A stretch of 37,606 nt of DNA from JAPKZH01 sp964537875. GTDB lineage: Bacteria; Acidobacteriota; Aminicenantia; Aminicenantales; UBA4085. The notes beneath the pieces were generated by a model. That model did not search any database, was not told the origin of the DNA, and saw only the letters and a program-made list of their open reading frames with translations. Made by a program: the position numbers and the translations under genes. Positions 25,758-34,106 of the stretch are shown piece after piece. Location: contig CAZIDN010000036.1 of assembly GCA_964537875.1 (NCBI GenBank), positions 1-37,606 of the forward strand. Direction: 5' to 3'. Numbering within the stretch: position 1 is the first letter of the stretch; every line of letters begins with the position of its first letter.

Positions 25758-28013
25758 TTACTTGAGGATGGTTTTTAAATATTTCAGGCCCGTCTCGGCG
25801 TTCTTGACTCTCGCCTCAGGTTCGCCTCGTGTGTCCTCCAGGTAGAGTTCCAGATATCGGATGGCTTCGGCCGTGTCGCCCTTTTCTTTATGGGCCATAG
25901 CGAGATAATAATAGGCGGTCGGCGTGGGCTTGACGTAGGTCGCTTCCTTCAAGTATTCGATGGCTTTTTCGAAATCGCCGGTCGCCGCGTAGGTGATTCC
26001 CAGGAGCTGAAACGGCACGTTGTCTTGGGGAAAATCCTGTGTCAATCTGGTGTAGACGGCGAGGGCTTCGGCGATTTTGCCTCCGGTGGCCAGGTTCTGG
26101 GCGTAGCTCATCCGAACGAATTTATTTTCCGGCTCGACGGCCAGGGCCCTCTCAAAGAAGCGTCGCGCCTCTTCCTTTTTGCCTTGTTTATCCAGGATCA
26201 TGGCCGAGGCCGTCAGGGCGTCCATGTGCCTGGGATTGATCTTGAGGACCTCGGCCATCGTGGAAAAAGCATCTTCGATTCGCTGCGTCACCAGGTAGGT
26301 ATAGCCCAGGCGGGAAAGAAGGAGCTCCGAGCCGGGGATCTTTTCTATGCCCCGCCTCAGCGTTTGAATGGCGAGATCGAAGTTTTTCATCCGGGCCTGA
26401 GCCAGGGCCAGGTTGATATAGCTCGAGGCGGCATCCGGCCGCAGGGCGAGCATTTTTTCATGGAGGGCCGCCGCGTCCGCATAGTTGCCCTCGAACTCGG
26501 CCTTTTCCGCTTCTTGGATCATCCGGAGCTCATCGATCTTGTCTTTCGGGTCGGGGGCTTCCCCCGCCGTCGTCTTGTCCGAATAATCCACATAGCCGAG
26601 GGAGCGCAGTCGGGCCTGGTCTTCGGCCGTCAATGTCCGCTTGGCCGACGCGCCGGGGACGACGCTTTCTTTGATCAGGGCGTCCAGGCTGCCTTTCAAT
26701 TTCGCCGCCGTTTTTTTATCGGAGGCAAATAGATTTTTTGCCTCGTTCGGGTCAGCCTTCAGGTCGTAGAGCTCTTCTTTGGGGGCCCGGATGTATTTCC
26801 AATCGCCCGCGATCAGGCCGACGAGCGGGGACCATCCGTAATTTTCCTTGGGATAAGAGGTCTCTATATAAGAATCCAGGTCGCTTTTCTTTTTTTTCTG
26901 GATATAGGGGATGAGGCTTGTCCCCTGGACGGGTTCAGGCTTCGGGATGTTCAAAAGATCCAGGACCGTGGGCAGGATATCGATCAACCGGACTCGCGCC
27001 GGAACGACGCCGTTCGAAGGAAGATAATTTTCGGCATAAAAAAGGAGGGGCACCTTTATCGCCATGTCATACAGGAACATCCCGTGGCCGGATTCGCCTT
27101 TCTCTCCGAACGCCTCGCCGTGATCGCCGGCCACGATGATCAGGGTTCGGCCGAGGAGGTTCTTTTCCTGGATCTTTCTCATCAGCTCGCCGATGATGTA
27201 ATCCATGTAGGCGACTTCACCGTCATACAGGCGGTCCTTGAAGTCCTCCCGGTAAGGCGACGGCGGATTGTAGGGCAAGTGAGGGTCGAAGAAATGGACC
27301 CAACACAAGAACGGCGCCTCCCGAAGCTTATCGAGCCAGGACGAAAATACGGCGTACACCTCTTCGGCCTTTCGTTCAGAATTCAAGGCTTTGAACGGCG
27401 AGCCTTGCTGGAAACTATCATCATAGATATCGAAACCCTGGTCCAGGCCGAAGCGTGAGTCGACGGAGAACGAGGAGACAAAGGCGGCCGTCTTGAAGCC
27501 CCGGGCCTTCAAGATCTTGGCCAGCGTGATCTGATCGGAGGCCAGGGTATAGGTGCCGTTGTTGTGAACCCCGTGAACAAGAGGAGTGGTCCCGGTCATG
27601 ATCGAGCAGTGCGAGGGAAGGGTCAGAGGGACCTGGCAGTAGGCGTTGGAGAAGAGGATGCCGTTTCGGGCGATGGCGTCGAGATTGGGCGTTCTCGCCT
27701 TGGCGTAGCCGTAGGCCCCGAGCCTGTCGGCCCTGGTCGTGTCCAGGGTGATGAGCAGGACATTCAGCCGGCCGTCTCTCGTGATGGGGACCTTGCGCGG
27801 CCGGAGCAGGACGATGAGCGCTGCGGCCCCGATCACGATGAAAAGCGCGACGAGAACGATCCGGAATTTCTGGAGGCCATTTTTGTCGGCGGGCTCGAGC
27901 TTCGTAGCCTTGTCTTTTTTTTGCGGCCGGTCGCCGGCGACCGCCGGCGCGGCGGAAGGCCGCGGCTGGCGAATCACCCGCCTCTTTTTCCGGGCCCGCT
28001 TTTTCTTTGACAT
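25758..28013 (-). CDS. Membrane-anchored sulfatase-like hydrolase with C-terminal TPRs
   Basis: A 751-residue protein. A Lys/Arg-rich N-terminus precedes one membrane helix (about residues 50-70, RIVLVALFIVIGAAALIVLL). The alkaline-phosphatase/sulfatase fold follows: NVLLITLDTTRADRLGAYGY (metal Asp91), PLTLPSHCSIMTG, HFFDPHLPYNPP and VAGDHGEAFGEKGESGHG. The usual sulfatase CxPxR site reads TLPSH, so Thr131 sits where formylglycine would form; it may act as a phosphodiesterase or phosphotransferase rather than an FGly sulfatase. After LRSLGYVDYS come about six TPRs (residues about 490-751). This domain pairing recurs in Acidobacteriota (from memory). It is the last gene after the TPR/GWxTD genes on this strand, 79 bases downstream. 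Confidence 0.82.
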   Translation of the reverse strand: MSKKKRARKKRRVIRQPRPSAAPAVAGDRPQKKDKATKLEPADKNGLQKFRIVLVALFIVIGAAALIVLLRPRKVPITRDGRLNVLLITLDTTRADRLGAYGYAKARTPNLDAIARNGILFSNAYCQVPLTLPSHCSIMTGTTPLVHGVHNNGTYTLASDQITLAKILKARGFKTAAFVSSFSVDSRFGLDQGFDIYDDSFQQGSPFKALNSERKAEEVYAVFSSWLDKLREAPFLCWVHFFDPHLPYNPPSPYREDFKDRLYDGEVAYMDYIIGELMRKIQEKNLLGRTLIIVAGDHGEAFGEKGESGHGMFLYDMAIKVPLLFYAENYLPSNGVVPARVRLIDILPTVLDLLNIPKPEPVQGTSLIPYIQKKKKSDLDSYIETSYPKENYGWSPLVGLIAGDWKYIRAPKEELYDLKADPNEAKNLFASDKKTAAKLKGSLDALIKESVVPGASAKRTLTAEDQARLRSLGYVDYSDKTTAGEAPDPKDKIDELRMIQEAEKAEFEGNYADAAALHEKMLALRPDAASSYINLALAQARMKNFDLAIQTLRRGIEKIPGSELLLSRLGYTYLVTQRIEDAFSTMAEVLKINPRHMDALTASAMILDKQGKKEEARRFFERALAVEPENKFVRMSYAQNLATGGKIAEALAVYTRLTQDFPQDNVPFQLLGITYAATGDFEKAIEYLKEATYVKPTPTAYYYLAMAHKEKGDTAEAIRYLELYLEDTRGEPEARVKNAETGLKYLKTILK

Positions 28014-28092
28014 CGACTACCAATAAAGCTTAAGCGCCTTTTTTTCCTTTATTTTTAATAGGTTGGAAAAAGATCGGCGCCCTTTTTTTCAT

Positions 28093-29061
28093 TCACTTCT
28101 TGATGGCGTTGATGATGTTTTTGGCCAGGGCCGCCCGCTCTCCCTCCGGCTCCAGGCTCAGGAATTTTTCGAGCTTGCTGATGGCGTTGGCGTTGTCCGC
28201 CTTGTTGAGGTAGACATATCCCAATTTCAGATAAGAATCGGGCCAATCCGGCTTGATCTGGGCGGCCAAGTCGAAGTAGCGGAGGGCATCGTCGAACTTC
28301 TGGTTTTTGAAATAGATTTCTCCGACGTTGTAGGCCAGGATCTCATCATTGGGCGAATTGTCGACCGACTGCTTGAAATAGTCCTGGGCTTCCTGGAGCT
28401 TGTTCTGCTTCAAGTAGCAATTGCCGATGCCGGCCTGGGCCTTGGCGGTCATTTCCTTGCCCATGGCCTGGTCCGCCTTGGCCTGCTCGATGATTTTGTT
28501 GTAAAGCTCCATGGCTTTTTCGATCTCGCCTTTTTCCTGGTAGCAATCGGCGATGCTCAGGGAGACCTGATAGACGGCAGGATTCTTCTCCATGAATTGC
28601 TGGTAGGAGGCGATGGCCTCGTCATACTTTTTCTCTTTGAACAACTGGTTGGCTTTCTCCAGGAAGACATATGTCGTCTCGTCCTGGATGATGCCGCCCC
28701 CGCCCGTGGCCGTTTTCTGGAGCCTGACCGTCACTCTCGGGTTGACGGACAGCTGGCTGACAGAGAGAGCCTTGCTGACCGGGAGAAAGCCCTTGACGGA
28801 CGCCGTCATGTTCCAGTTGCCGGTGCCCAGGCCGAGGAAAGCCCATTCGCCTTTTTTGTTGGTGGTGGTCTCGTGTTTCAAGTTTTCATCTTGAGAGTAA
28901 ACGATCGTCACCTTGGCCCCCTCGATGGGCTTATCCTCCGTATCGACCACGACGCCGCCGATCCTGCCCAGGCCTCGTCCGGCCTGTGGGTAGGCCAGAC
29001 CGGAGGCTAACAAGCCGAGGATAAGCATAAATCCTAGGTTTTTCAGTAGATGAGCCTTCAT
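28093..29061 (-). CDS. Exported carboxypeptidase-regulatory-like + TPR protein
   Basis: A 322-residue protein. Met at 29061 has a GGAGG SD five bases upstream and starts a signal peptide (KNLGFMLILGLLASGLAYPQ). Residues about 28-110 form a carboxypeptidase-regulatory-like beta-sandwich (IGGVVVDTEDKPIEGAKVTI, KGEWAFLGLGTGNWNMTASV). The rest is TPR (FLEKANQLFKEKKYDEAIAS, SIADCYQEKGEIEKAMELYN, GIGNCYLKQNKLQEAQDYFK, NVGEIYFKNQKFDDALRYFD, KLGYVYLNKADNANAISKLE). It is a clear paralogue of the protein at 34107-35024. A sigma-54-type promoter lies 22 bases before the ATG, so it is probably transcribed separately from the GWxTD genes upstream. Function unknown; a periplasmic scaffold is likely. Confidence 0.85.
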   Translation of the reverse strand: MKAHLLKNLGFMLILGLLASGLAYPQAGRGLGRIGGVVVDTEDKPIEGAKVTIVYSQDENLKHETTTNKKGEWAFLGLGTGNWNMTASVKGFLPVSKALSVSQLSVNPRVTVRLQKTATGGGGIIQDETTYVFLEKANQLFKEKKYDEAIASYQQFMEKNPAVYQVSLSIADCYQEKGEIEKAMELYNKIIEQAKADQAMGKEMTAKAQAGIGNCYLKQNKLQEAQDYFKQSVDNSPNDEILAYNVGEIYFKNQKFDDALRYFDLAAQIKPDWPDSYLKLGYVYLNKADNANAISKLEKFLSLEPEGERAALAKNIINAIKK

Positions 29062-29082
29062 TTTGACCTCCGAAAATATGAC

Positions 29083-29098
29083 TGCAAACTGTGTGCCA
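29083..29098 (-). promoter_or_regulatory. Sigma-54 promoter of the regulatory-domain/TPR gene
   Basis: On the minus strand TGGCACA, four bases, TTGCA: a near-perfect -24/-12 match. The predicted start lies about 10 bases before the ATG at 29061, so the leader is little more than the GGAGG SD. Confidence 0.75.
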
Positions 29099-29196
29099 AC
29101 ATCATGCCAAGATATCATAAATCGCGCGGCGACCTCAAGCCTTCCGCCGGGAACGCGATGAAAGCGGTGGCCGCTCGCTCGCCTCGGAATGACCTT

Positions 29197-30090
29197 TCAG
29201 CTGAGTTTGATCCTTTTAAAGACCTTGCTCCCATCGGTCACGTTTTTCAAGGTCAGGTTGAGGAGCGAGAATTCCGGCTTCAAGACGATGGGGATTTCGA
29301 TCACATAATCTTCCCGGATGATCTTTTCCAGCTGCTCTTCGGTGAAGGACAGGGCGTAGGACTTTTGTTCTGCCCAGAGTCTTTTCTCCGAAGCGCTGAG
29401 CATTTCGATGGTGGCTTCCAGGTTGGTCAGGAGATTCTGGCCCTCGGATTTCAGCCAGATTTTTTTATAGGGAACGGAAATGCGGACCAGGGCCTCTCCA
29501 CCCGCCCGCTTTTGGATGTCCAATCTGCAGTCCAGAGTTCCTTTTTCCGTGAGGACGGCGGGCTTCAGATACATCTGCGTCGACATGATCTCGACCAGCT
29601 GGTTGGCGCTGAGCGGGTCCAGTTTGTAATCGCCGTTCCAGGCTTCGTCGACGAAGACGATCGGGAAATATCCGTAATACCAGATCTCGGTCGGGTTGCC
29701 GTACATCGTGATCCCCCGCGGGTATGTTTCCCGGTTCCACGGCGGGCCGAGAAGGATGTAAATCCTTCCCCGGTCCTGGAGCCAACCCGGCGAGCCCTCT
29801 GTGAAAAGATGGTTGGCTTCGTCGATCCTTTTGAAATACTCGTCCTTGAATTCGTTGACCTCGTTGTCCGGGCTCGGGTCGCGCTTTTTCCAGAACTCTT
29901 CGATAAAAGGTTTCCTTTCGGATATGGGGAGGTTGATGAACGTCTTCCGTTCCTGCTTGGTGATGATATACCGCACCTTCGATAGAAAATCCCGGCTGTC
30001 CGGATCCAGACTTTTCTCCAGCCGATAGGAAGCGCAGGCCGCCAACCACAAAGCGCACAGGGGGAGCAGGAGGAACGCCGCCTTTTTCAT
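29197..30090 (-). CDS. GWxTD-domain lipoprotein (variant GWLQD)
   Basis: A 297-residue lipoprotein: signal MKKAAFLLLPLCALWLAACA with lipid Cys at residue 19. The GWxTD domain (residues about 28-150) shows LDPDSRDFLSKVRYIITKQE, FIEEFWKKRDPSPDNEVNEF, the signature PGWLQDRGRIYILLGPP (102-106 read GWLQD, with Gln for the usual Thr) and NPTEIWYYGYFP. The beta-rich C-terminal part is family-typical but of unknown role. Its ATG overlaps the stop of the larger GWxTD gene (ATGA), so translation is coupled. Paralogue of the 35084 protein. GWxTD proteins occur in Acidobacteriota and related phyla; no function is established that I know of. Confidence 0.88.
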   Translation of the reverse strand: MKKAAFLLLPLCALWLAACASYRLEKSLDPDSRDFLSKVRYIITKQERKTFINLPISERKPFIEEFWKKRDPSPDNEVNEFKDEYFKRIDEANHLFTEGSPGWLQDRGRIYILLGPPWNRETYPRGITMYGNPTEIWYYGYFPIVFVDEAWNGDYKLDPLSANQLVEIMSTQMYLKPAVLTEKGTLDCRLDIQKRAGGEALVRISVPYKKIWLKSEGQNLLTNLEATIEMLSASEKRLWAEQKSYALSFTEEQLEKIIREDYVIEIPIVLKPEFSLLNLTLKNVTDGSKVFKRIKLS

Positions 30091-32231
30091 TTTTTTTCTT
30101 TGAGGGATTTGACCAGGGCTTTGATTTTCTCCTGGTTGGGATTGAGCTCGAGCGATTTTTCCCAGGCGAACAGCGCCTCGGCCGCGTTCCCCAGCTGATA
30201 ATAACAATCGCCCACGGCATTCAAAATGAAGATGTTCGTGCCGAAGTGTGACAAATAGTCTTTGTAGAGAGAAACGGCTTCGGCCGGCTGTCCTATCGCC
30301 TGCAGAGACTGCCCGGCGATCTGGAGGAAATCGTATCGCGCCTCGCCGGCGAGGAAGGGAGTGGCGGTCTGGATGACTCCCTTGTAGTCTTTCAACTGAT
30401 AGAGAACGCGGCAGAAGTCCAAGGCGAACGGAGGAGAGCTGGGTCTTGTCCGGTAGGCGGTTTCGATCAAGGCCCTGGCCTTTACGAGATCCTGTTTGTT
30501 GAGATATTGGTTGCCCAGGACGTTGGGGAAGGATGGGTCGTCCGAAGTCGGTTGCGGCATCGATAGAACCCACGGCCTGGGCAAATTGGCCCTCGGCGTA
30601 ATATAGAAAGGGACCTCTGCGGTTATGATCTCCTGCCCGCCCGGGCTGAGGAGGGCGACCTTGATTTTGTAGTTCGCCGGCGAATAATTGGCCAGTCGAA
30701 ATTCCTCAAAAAAGTTGGCCTGGCTCGGATACTCCTTGAGGCTCTTAGTCAGGGATTGGACTTTTTCATTTTCTTTCAGAATGGTGTAGTCCAGGACTCC
30801 GCCGTCCTTGATGGCGGCCGGAAGCCCGTGAAGCTGGAAAAACAGATAGAGGGTTTCGTCCCTCTGGAAGTCGTTGCGCGGTGATGGGACGAGTTGAACA
30901 TTGGCCAGAAGGAACGGCTTGTTCACACCCTTGTATTTGGATTCCCGGTCGATTTTATTGGCCAGGACCGGCGCGCTCATGGACAGCTGCGTCGGTTCGG
31001 GGATGAAGAGGTCTGCCTCGAAGGACGTGAATTGTTTCGAGATGATGTTCTTGAGGAGCAGGTTGAATTTATACCGGCCGGGAATGAGCGGGAACATGTC
31101 CTGATAGCTGAAGAGCTTGGATTTGATCTTGGCGAACTGGTCCTCGATCATCTCGATCGGGATGGTCCGGTTGAACTGATAGACCATTTGGTTTTGGGGG
31201 TCCGTGACACGGCCGTTGATCTCGAAGGTGGCCCGATAGCGGCCCTGGATCTCTTCAAAGGTCAGCCGGGCCGGCTCGAGCTCCATGCTGAAATGAACGA
31301 AAGCGTTCCCCTTTGGGTCCTGGAAGACTTTGATCAGAGATTCGCTGTCGATCCAGTTGGCGGAATAATCCACCTCGATGACGCCTTTGTACTTCAGGAG
31401 CTTTTCGGCATAGGTATCTTTCACCTTTTCGTAGGGCGCCGCCGGGATTCTCTGATTGAGAAGGATTTCAGAAGCAAGGGACGGCGACAAGGAAAATCGT
31501 GACTCTCCTGGAATGAGAGAGAGGGAGAGCTCGGCCAGGGCCGGCTCGATTTCTCTGAGTTGCTGGAAAGCCGTTTGGTAGTTCGCCATATCGCCGTAGT
31601 AGTGAATCAGGAGATTCTGCGGCCCGTCCTTGACGGGAGAATAGAGTTCATAGGCTCGTGACGTATCTCTTTTGAAAAAAACAAGGCTGAAAGCGCCGGG
31701 GAGTCCATACTCTGCCATGCCGTCGTAAAACCAAATGATCGTTGGGCGGATCTCGACGAGACTCTCGAGTTTATCAATGTGTTTCGGCTCGCCGAGCATG
31801 ATATAGATCCTGCCCATATCCGTCCGCCAGCCCCCCCCCGGCGATTCCTTCCCAAACCATTGGTTCGCGTATTGGAGCCTCCGGTAATGTTCTTTTTTGA
31901 ATGCGTTTTCGGGCGCCGTCGGGTTCGGGTTTCTGGCTTTCCAAAAAGCTTCTATGAAGATCTCCCGCTCCCTGTCGGACTCGAGCTGGAGAAAAACATC
32001 GCGTTCCTTGGCCGTGATGATATAGACGACCTCTTCCTGCAGCCATTTTTGGTATACGGGGGGCAGGTCCTTGGGCGATTTTTTCTTCTGGGCGGGCAGG
32101 AATAGGGCCAGCAACACGAGCAGGCCGACGAGGATGAGAACGGTCGGTTTTCTCACCCTATTATTATATGCCAGAGAGTCCTTTTGGGTCAAACTCCCCC
32201 GGAGCGGTTCATCCAGAGATTTTGATGACAT
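30087..32231 (-). CDS. GWxTD-domain protein with C-terminal TPR
   Basis: A 714-residue membrane-anchored protein. ATG at 32231 has an AAGGAGG SD seven bases upstream; a GTG at 32156 would start at the membrane segment but lacks an SD. One hydrophobic helix at about residues 29-47 (TVLILVGLLVLLALFLPAQ) acts as anchor or signal. The GWxTD domain spans about 55-210 with VVYIITAKERDVFLQLESDR, FWKARNPNPTAPENAF and GWRTDMGRIYIMLGEP (134-138 GWRTD). A long beta-rich middle (about 220-570) follows, then TPR-like repeats (NQYLNKQDLVKARALIETAY, AVGDCYYQLGNAAEALFAWE). First of two coupled GWxTD genes, 133 bases after the endonuclease Q gene. Biochemical role unknown. Confidence 0.87.
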   Translation of the reverse strand: MSSKSLDEPLRGSLTQKDSLAYNNRVRKPTVLILVGLLVLLALFLPAQKKKSPKDLPPVYQKWLQEEVVYIITAKERDVFLQLESDREREIFIEAFWKARNPNPTAPENAFKKEHYRRLQYANQWFGKESPGGGWRTDMGRIYIMLGEPKHIDKLESLVEIRPTIIWFYDGMAEYGLPGAFSLVFFKRDTSRAYELYSPVKDGPQNLLIHYYGDMANYQTAFQQLREIEPALAELSLSLIPGESRFSLSPSLASEILLNQRIPAAPYEKVKDTYAEKLLKYKGVIEVDYSANWIDSESLIKVFQDPKGNAFVHFSMELEPARLTFEEIQGRYRATFEINGRVTDPQNQMVYQFNRTIPIEMIEDQFAKIKSKLFSYQDMFPLIPGRYKFNLLLKNIISKQFTSFEADLFIPEPTQLSMSAPVLANKIDRESKYKGVNKPFLLANVQLVPSPRNDFQRDETLYLFFQLHGLPAAIKDGGVLDYTILKENEKVQSLTKSLKEYPSQANFFEEFRLANYSPANYKIKVALLSPGGQEIITAEVPFYITPRANLPRPWVLSMPQPTSDDPSFPNVLGNQYLNKQDLVKARALIETAYRTRPSSPPFALDFCRVLYQLKDYKGVIQTATPFLAGEARYDFLQIAGQSLQAIGQPAEAVSLYKDYLSHFGTNIFILNAVGDCYYQLGNAAEALFAWEKSLELNPNQEKIKALVKSLKEKK

Positions 32232-32265
32232 GGCCAGCCTCCTTAAGGAAATCAGGCGATGCTTT

Positions 32266-32303
32266 CGGGGGCCAATCGACCCGCTCGATAGACAAAGCCC
32301 CCG
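32266..32303. other. Hairpin in the leader of the large GWxTD gene
   Basis: CGGGGGC (32266-32272) pairs with GCCCCCG (32297-32303), enclosing a second hairpin ATCGA-CCCGC-TCGAT. No T-run follows on either strand. It could be a weak attenuator or mRNA-stability structure between the endonuclease Q stop and the GWxTD start. Confidence 0.4.
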
Positions 32304-32364
32304 GCCGATTTTCCTAGCGACTTATAAAACCGCTCGAGGGCTGGATTTCGTTGCAGGGTGTTTG

Positions 32365-33660
32365 TTAAAACAACGAGAGTTGGCCCCCCGCGGCGGCCTG
32401 GTCCTCTTCCTCTTCGAAGAGGCTGATGACGCCGTAGAACCCGTCGTGGCCGGGCAGGATCTTGACCAGGTTTTTTCTCATCCGGTCGATGCCGCGGCCG
32501 ATCTTTTCCGGGGGGATCCGGCGCAGTTCGGAGCTCGGGACTTCGGCCAAGATCTTCTGCTCATTCCCGAATTCGTGGATGAAACGGAAATAGAGGTCCC
32601 AGACGCTCTGGCATTCGGGAGTCTTTTGGCAGGCCTGGGCGATGATTTCGTTCAGAGGGATCAGATTCTTGTAGGGGATTCGCAGACCGCGATCCCTGAC
32701 CTCTTCCCGGTCCGCCAGCTCTTCGATGCGGTGCATGACGCCGATGGTCAGCCTTTTTCCGCATTTCGGACAGAGGTCACGATGGGCGATCGATTCCCGA
32801 GGGGAGAGGAGAACGCCGCATTTGCGGTGGCCGTCATAGTGGTATTTGCCCTCCTCCGGGAAGAATTCGATCGTGTGGAGGAATTTCGCGGGATCTTTGC
32901 TGCGGATGGCCTCGACCAGGCCTTTGTAGCTGCACTCGGTATCGAAGGCGTTGGCCTCCCGGCCGATCTTGGAGGGGGAATGGGCGTCCGAGTTCGAGAC
33001 CAGGGCGTATCTGTCGAGGGCCGAGAGCCGCCAGTTCATCGGCGGGTCCGAGGAGAGGCCGGTCTCCAGGGCGAAAATAAACGGCGTCATTTCTTCAAAA
33101 CACTCCTCGATGGCGTCAAAGCCGGAGTTGGCCCCGAAAAGGGAAAACCAGGGCGTCCAGATATGGGCAGGAATGACCACGCACCGCGGGCAGAGGTCGG
33201 CCACCATCTTGACGAAAGCCTTGGCATCCATGCCCAGGATCGGCCGGCCGTCCGACCTCAGATTGCCGCCCAATTGGGCCAGCCGGCTGTTGATCTTTTC
33301 CACGGATTCGAAATCGGGAGCCAGAAGGAGAAGGTGGACTTTCCGGACCTTGCCTTTCTTGGAATAAATGAAGCTGATCTCGGTGGACAGGATGAACGAG
33401 ACATCGCCGGGCGAAAAGGCGACGGCCCGGAGATATTCGTTCTCGGGCTTCTGGGGATTTTTCAAGTGAAAAAGGCCGTTGGCCGCCGACTCGAGTTTTT
33501 GCTTTGTCAGAAAGAACCACTCCGGATGGGTGAAGTCGGCCGTAGCCAACAGGGAAATCCCCTTGACTTTCGCCCACCAGGCCATCGTGTCAAAGGTCAT
33601 GTCCCGCGACGTGGCCCGCGAAAACTTGGAATGGAGGTGAAGGTCGGCGATGAATTTCAT
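32365..33660 (-). CDS. Endonuclease Q family protein (PHP domain, TIGR00375 type)
   Basis: A 431-residue protein matching the archaeal/bacterial endonuclease Q family, which nicks DNA on the 5' side of deaminated bases (hypoxanthine, uracil, xanthine) and abasic sites. The PHP metal ligands are visible: ADLHLHS (Asp6, His8, His10), ADFTHPEW (Asp42, His45), STEIS (Glu94), PAHIWTPW (His166) and SNSDAHSPSKIGREAN (Asp225, His227). A Cys-type zinc module is at Cys281, Cys297 and Cys300. EndoQ is patchy in bacteria. The start at 33660 has no SD. It lies upstream of the GWxTD genes on the same strand, but a DNA-repair role would be unrelated to them, so the shared transcript may be incidental. Confidence 0.85.
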   Translation of the reverse strand: MKFIADLHLHSKFSRATSRDMTFDTMAWWAKVKGISLLATADFTHPEWFFLTKQKLESAANGLFHLKNPQKPENEYLRAVAFSPGDVSFILSTEISFIYSKKGKVRKVHLLLLAPDFESVEKINSRLAQLGGNLRSDGRPILGMDAKAFVKMVADLCPRCVVIPAHIWTPWFSLFGANSGFDAIEECFEEMTPFIFALETGLSSDPPMNWRLSALDRYALVSNSDAHSPSKIGREANAFDTECSYKGLVEAIRSKDPAKFLHTIEFFPEEGKYHYDGHRKCGVLLSPRESIAHRDLCPKCGKRLTIGVMHRIEELADREEVRDRGLRIPYKNLIPLNEIIAQACQKTPECQSVWDLYFRFIHEFGNEQKILAEVPSSELRRIPPEKIGRGIDRMRKNLVKILPGHDGFYGVISLFEEEEDQAAAGGQLSLF

Positions 33661-33837
33661 TGTGGCGGAGGTTCAAGTTTATGGAATCTTCACCGGGATT
33701 GCAAGTGGAATGTCGCGGAAAAGGAGGGATGGCTTTCCTGCCGACGCATTTGGGGCATGATCGGTTTCCGGCCATGAAGAAAAAATCTTAATCCAGGCAA
33801 AATTCCGTAATCATGGAAGGATCTTTAGATATGTGAT

Positions 33838-33966
33838 TTCAAGGAGGCATTGGCATCGCCCCTGAGGCCCCCTGGGGAACCAGTCCCGTCGGTTCCCCCC
33901 GTCGAAAATCCGTCGGGGCCCCCCTCCGCTATGGGGCCTCAGGGGCGATGCCAATGCCTCCTTGAA
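33838..33966. repeat. 129-bp GC-rich palindrome with perfect 34-bp arms
   Basis: The arms 33838-33871 (TTCAAGGAGGCATTGGCATC...) and 33933-33966 are perfect reverse complements. The centre holds a GGGGAACC/GGTTCCCC hairpin and, on the minus strand, TAGCGGAGGGGGGCCCCG (33914-33931), which recurs at the right edge of the window. It lies 100 bases upstream of a sigma-54 promoter. The rest of the 33661-34065 gap shows no gene. Confidence 0.85.
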
Positions 33967-34065
33967 GTCATACATACGGAGATGCTTATCGCGACCATCA
34001 AGGGCTTTTTTTTTGCCGGCTTCGGTGTTAGAATGTTTTTTCGACGGCTCCGAAATAGAAAAAAT

Positions 34066-34081
34066 TGGCACGAAAAATGCA
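34066..34081 (+). promoter_or_regulatory. Sigma-54 promoter of the TPR-GWxTD pair
   Basis: TGGCACG, four bases, ATGCA: a perfect -24 box and a -12 box with one change, GC correctly spaced. Start expected near 34092, right before the GAGGAGG SD and 15 bases before the ATG. Confidence 0.75.
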
Positions 34082-34106
34082 CTTTTGATAGACGAGGAGG
34101 TTTCAA

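Noticed and set aside
30091..30573. Long N-terminal extension of the small GWxTD protein
   Set aside because: This frame overlaps the coding end of the large GWxTD gene. The lipoprotein signal and ATGA overlap fix the start at 30090.
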